Positions 4,564 through 5,299 of a stretch of DNA of 5,299 nucleotides are shown here, in pieces. The position numbers and the translations under genes are program-made. A model generated the notes under the pieces. That model had not been told where the DNA came from and made no database searches. It saw only the letters and a program-made list of their open reading frames with translations. The DNA is from Candidatus Nitrosopumilus sp. (lineage in GTDB: Archaea > Thermoproteota > Nitrososphaeria > Nitrososphaerales > Nitrosopumilaceae). Each line of letters begins with the position of its first letter. The stretch's first letter is position 1. Where the stretch lies: the NCBI GenBank assembly GCA_029941825.1, contig JAPYTM010000064.1, positions 1-5,299 of the forward strand, in the 5' to 3' direction.

Positions 4564-5299
4564 ATGAATTGTTTTAATTTTTTTTCTAGTCCAATTGGAT
4601 TAGGCCATGTAACTCGAGATATTGCAATTGCAGAAAATTTCAAAAATATTAGAATAAACTTTGTAACAGGAAGTGGAGCTGCTGAAATTCTTAAAAAGAT
4701 AAATTACCAAGTGAAAAATGTTTACAATCCACCATCATTTATTGTAAAAGATGGTACACTAAAGAATCAAGCAAAGTGGTTATGGAATTATTATCAATAT
4801 TACAAAAATTGTAAAAATATTTCACAAAAAATTATTCAAAATGATAATCCAAATTTAGTAATTAGTGATGAAGATTTTGCAGCATTAAATATTGCACAAG
4901 AGATGAAAATCCCTACGGTTTTAATCACAGATGTACTTGAAACTCATTTCACTAGAGGCATAATATCACTTATTGAACAAAAGATGAACAAATCAATGCA
5001 GAAAATTATTGAAGAATGTGATGTAGTAATTATTCCTGAACATGGAGACAATCAAGATAATATTCAAAGGGTAGGACCAATAGTTAGACAAACAAATAAT
5101 TCAAGAGAAGAGTTAAGAAAAAAGTTTTCATTTGAGAAACAGACAATAATAATTTCAATAGGTGGTACTGATGCAGGAATATTTCTTGTTGAAAAAGCAT
5201 TAGAAGCAATTTCAAAAATTAATCAAGATGTAGATGTAGTTGTAGTGTCAGGTCCTGCAGTAAATAAAAAATTTGAGAATGTTACAAATTTAGGATTTG
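4564..5299 (+). CDS. MJ1255-like GT-B glycosyltransferase, C-terminus cut by right edge
   Basis: The frame is open from ATG 4564 to the window end (245 codons). The start SSPIGLGHVTRDIAIAE (residues 8-24) is the GxGHxxR-type motif of the MurG/GT28-like GT-B fold. ISDEDFAAL (100-108) fits the loop read as I-x-D in this family. SIGGTDAG (198-205) is the glycine-rich turn opening the C-terminal, nucleotide-sugar-binding half. It resembles the MJ1255/VC2487 family, usually about 320-350 residues, so roughly the last 80-100 are missing. It is a predicted cytosolic or membrane-associated transferase using a nucleotide sugar, perhaps in surface glycan or glycolipid synthesis; the substrate is not known. 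An in-frame stop at 4540-4542 leaves 4564 as the only sensible start. It is single and monocistronic here, next to a tRNA gene. Confidence 0.9.
   Translation, partial: MNCFNFFSSPIGLGHVTRDIAIAENFKNIRINFVTGSGAAEILKKINYQVKNVYNPPSFIVKDGTLKNQAKWLWNYYQYYKNCKNISQKIIQNDNPNLVISDEDFAALNIAQEMKIPTVLITDVLETHFTRGIISLIEQKMNKSMQKIIEECDVVIIPEHGDNQDNIQRVGPIVRQTNNSREELRKKFSFEKQTIIISIGGTDAGIFLVEKALEAISKINQDVDVVVVSGPAVNKKFENVTNLGF

Noticed and set aside
4550..4567. Five-codon upstream frame whose TGA overlaps the glycosyltransferase ATG
   Set aside because: A likely leaderless transcript would start at about 4564 and would not include it, and such overlaps occur by chance in AT-rich DNA.
1..5299. Insertion sequence, CRISPR array, toxin-antitoxin or defence cassette, tRNA-linked integration site
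   Set aside because: No transposase or integrase frame, no spaced direct repeats and no second copy of the tRNA 3' end were seen; the genes look like ordinary chromosomal archaeal genes.

Overview
The window looks like chromosomal DNA of an ammonia-oxidising archaeon of the Nitrososphaerota (Thaumarchaeota), probably Nitrosopumilus-like. The base composition is strongly AT-rich. A tRNA-Val has no encoded CCA. Several genes seem to be leaderless, with a TATA box 25-28 nt before the start codon. There is a DUF6659-type protein, a winged-helix protein of a type I associate with this phylum, a secreted beta-sandwich protein and an MJ1255-like glycosyltransferase. The assignment rests on remembered family resemblance, not on a search.

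Left part (1-931): the start of a DUF6659-like protein runs off the left edge on the minus strand, with a TTG start and a well-placed TATA box. Next come a candidate 29-residue basic-tailed protein (+) and a hairpin that separates it from a convergent secreted protein gene (-).

Centre (932-2105): a 55-residue minus-strand reading frame at 1037-1204 and the winged-helix gene at 1254-2105 (+) start 49 nt apart. They face away from a single TATA-like tract near the midpoint of the gap. Two overlapping palindromes lie between that tract and the start codon of the winged-helix gene, and form a candidate operator.

Right-centre (2109-4167, minus): a two-component pair, with a membrane dCache-type histidine kinase followed 43 nt later by a single-domain receiver that has its own GGTGA ribosome binding site. 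The kinase probably senses an extracellular signal and phosphorylates the receiver. The receiver has no output domain, so it must act through protein contacts. Its end meets the winged-helix gene tail to tail with 3 nt between stop codons.

Right end (4168-5299): a short, possibly broken cysteine-containing frame (+) has a correctly spaced TATA box. It is followed by tRNA-Val(UAC) (-) with its own TATA box, then a GT-B-fold glycosyltransferase cut by the right edge. I see no mobile element, CRISPR array or defence cassette. The least explained parts are the small reading frames and the compact bidirectional promoter at 1204-1254.
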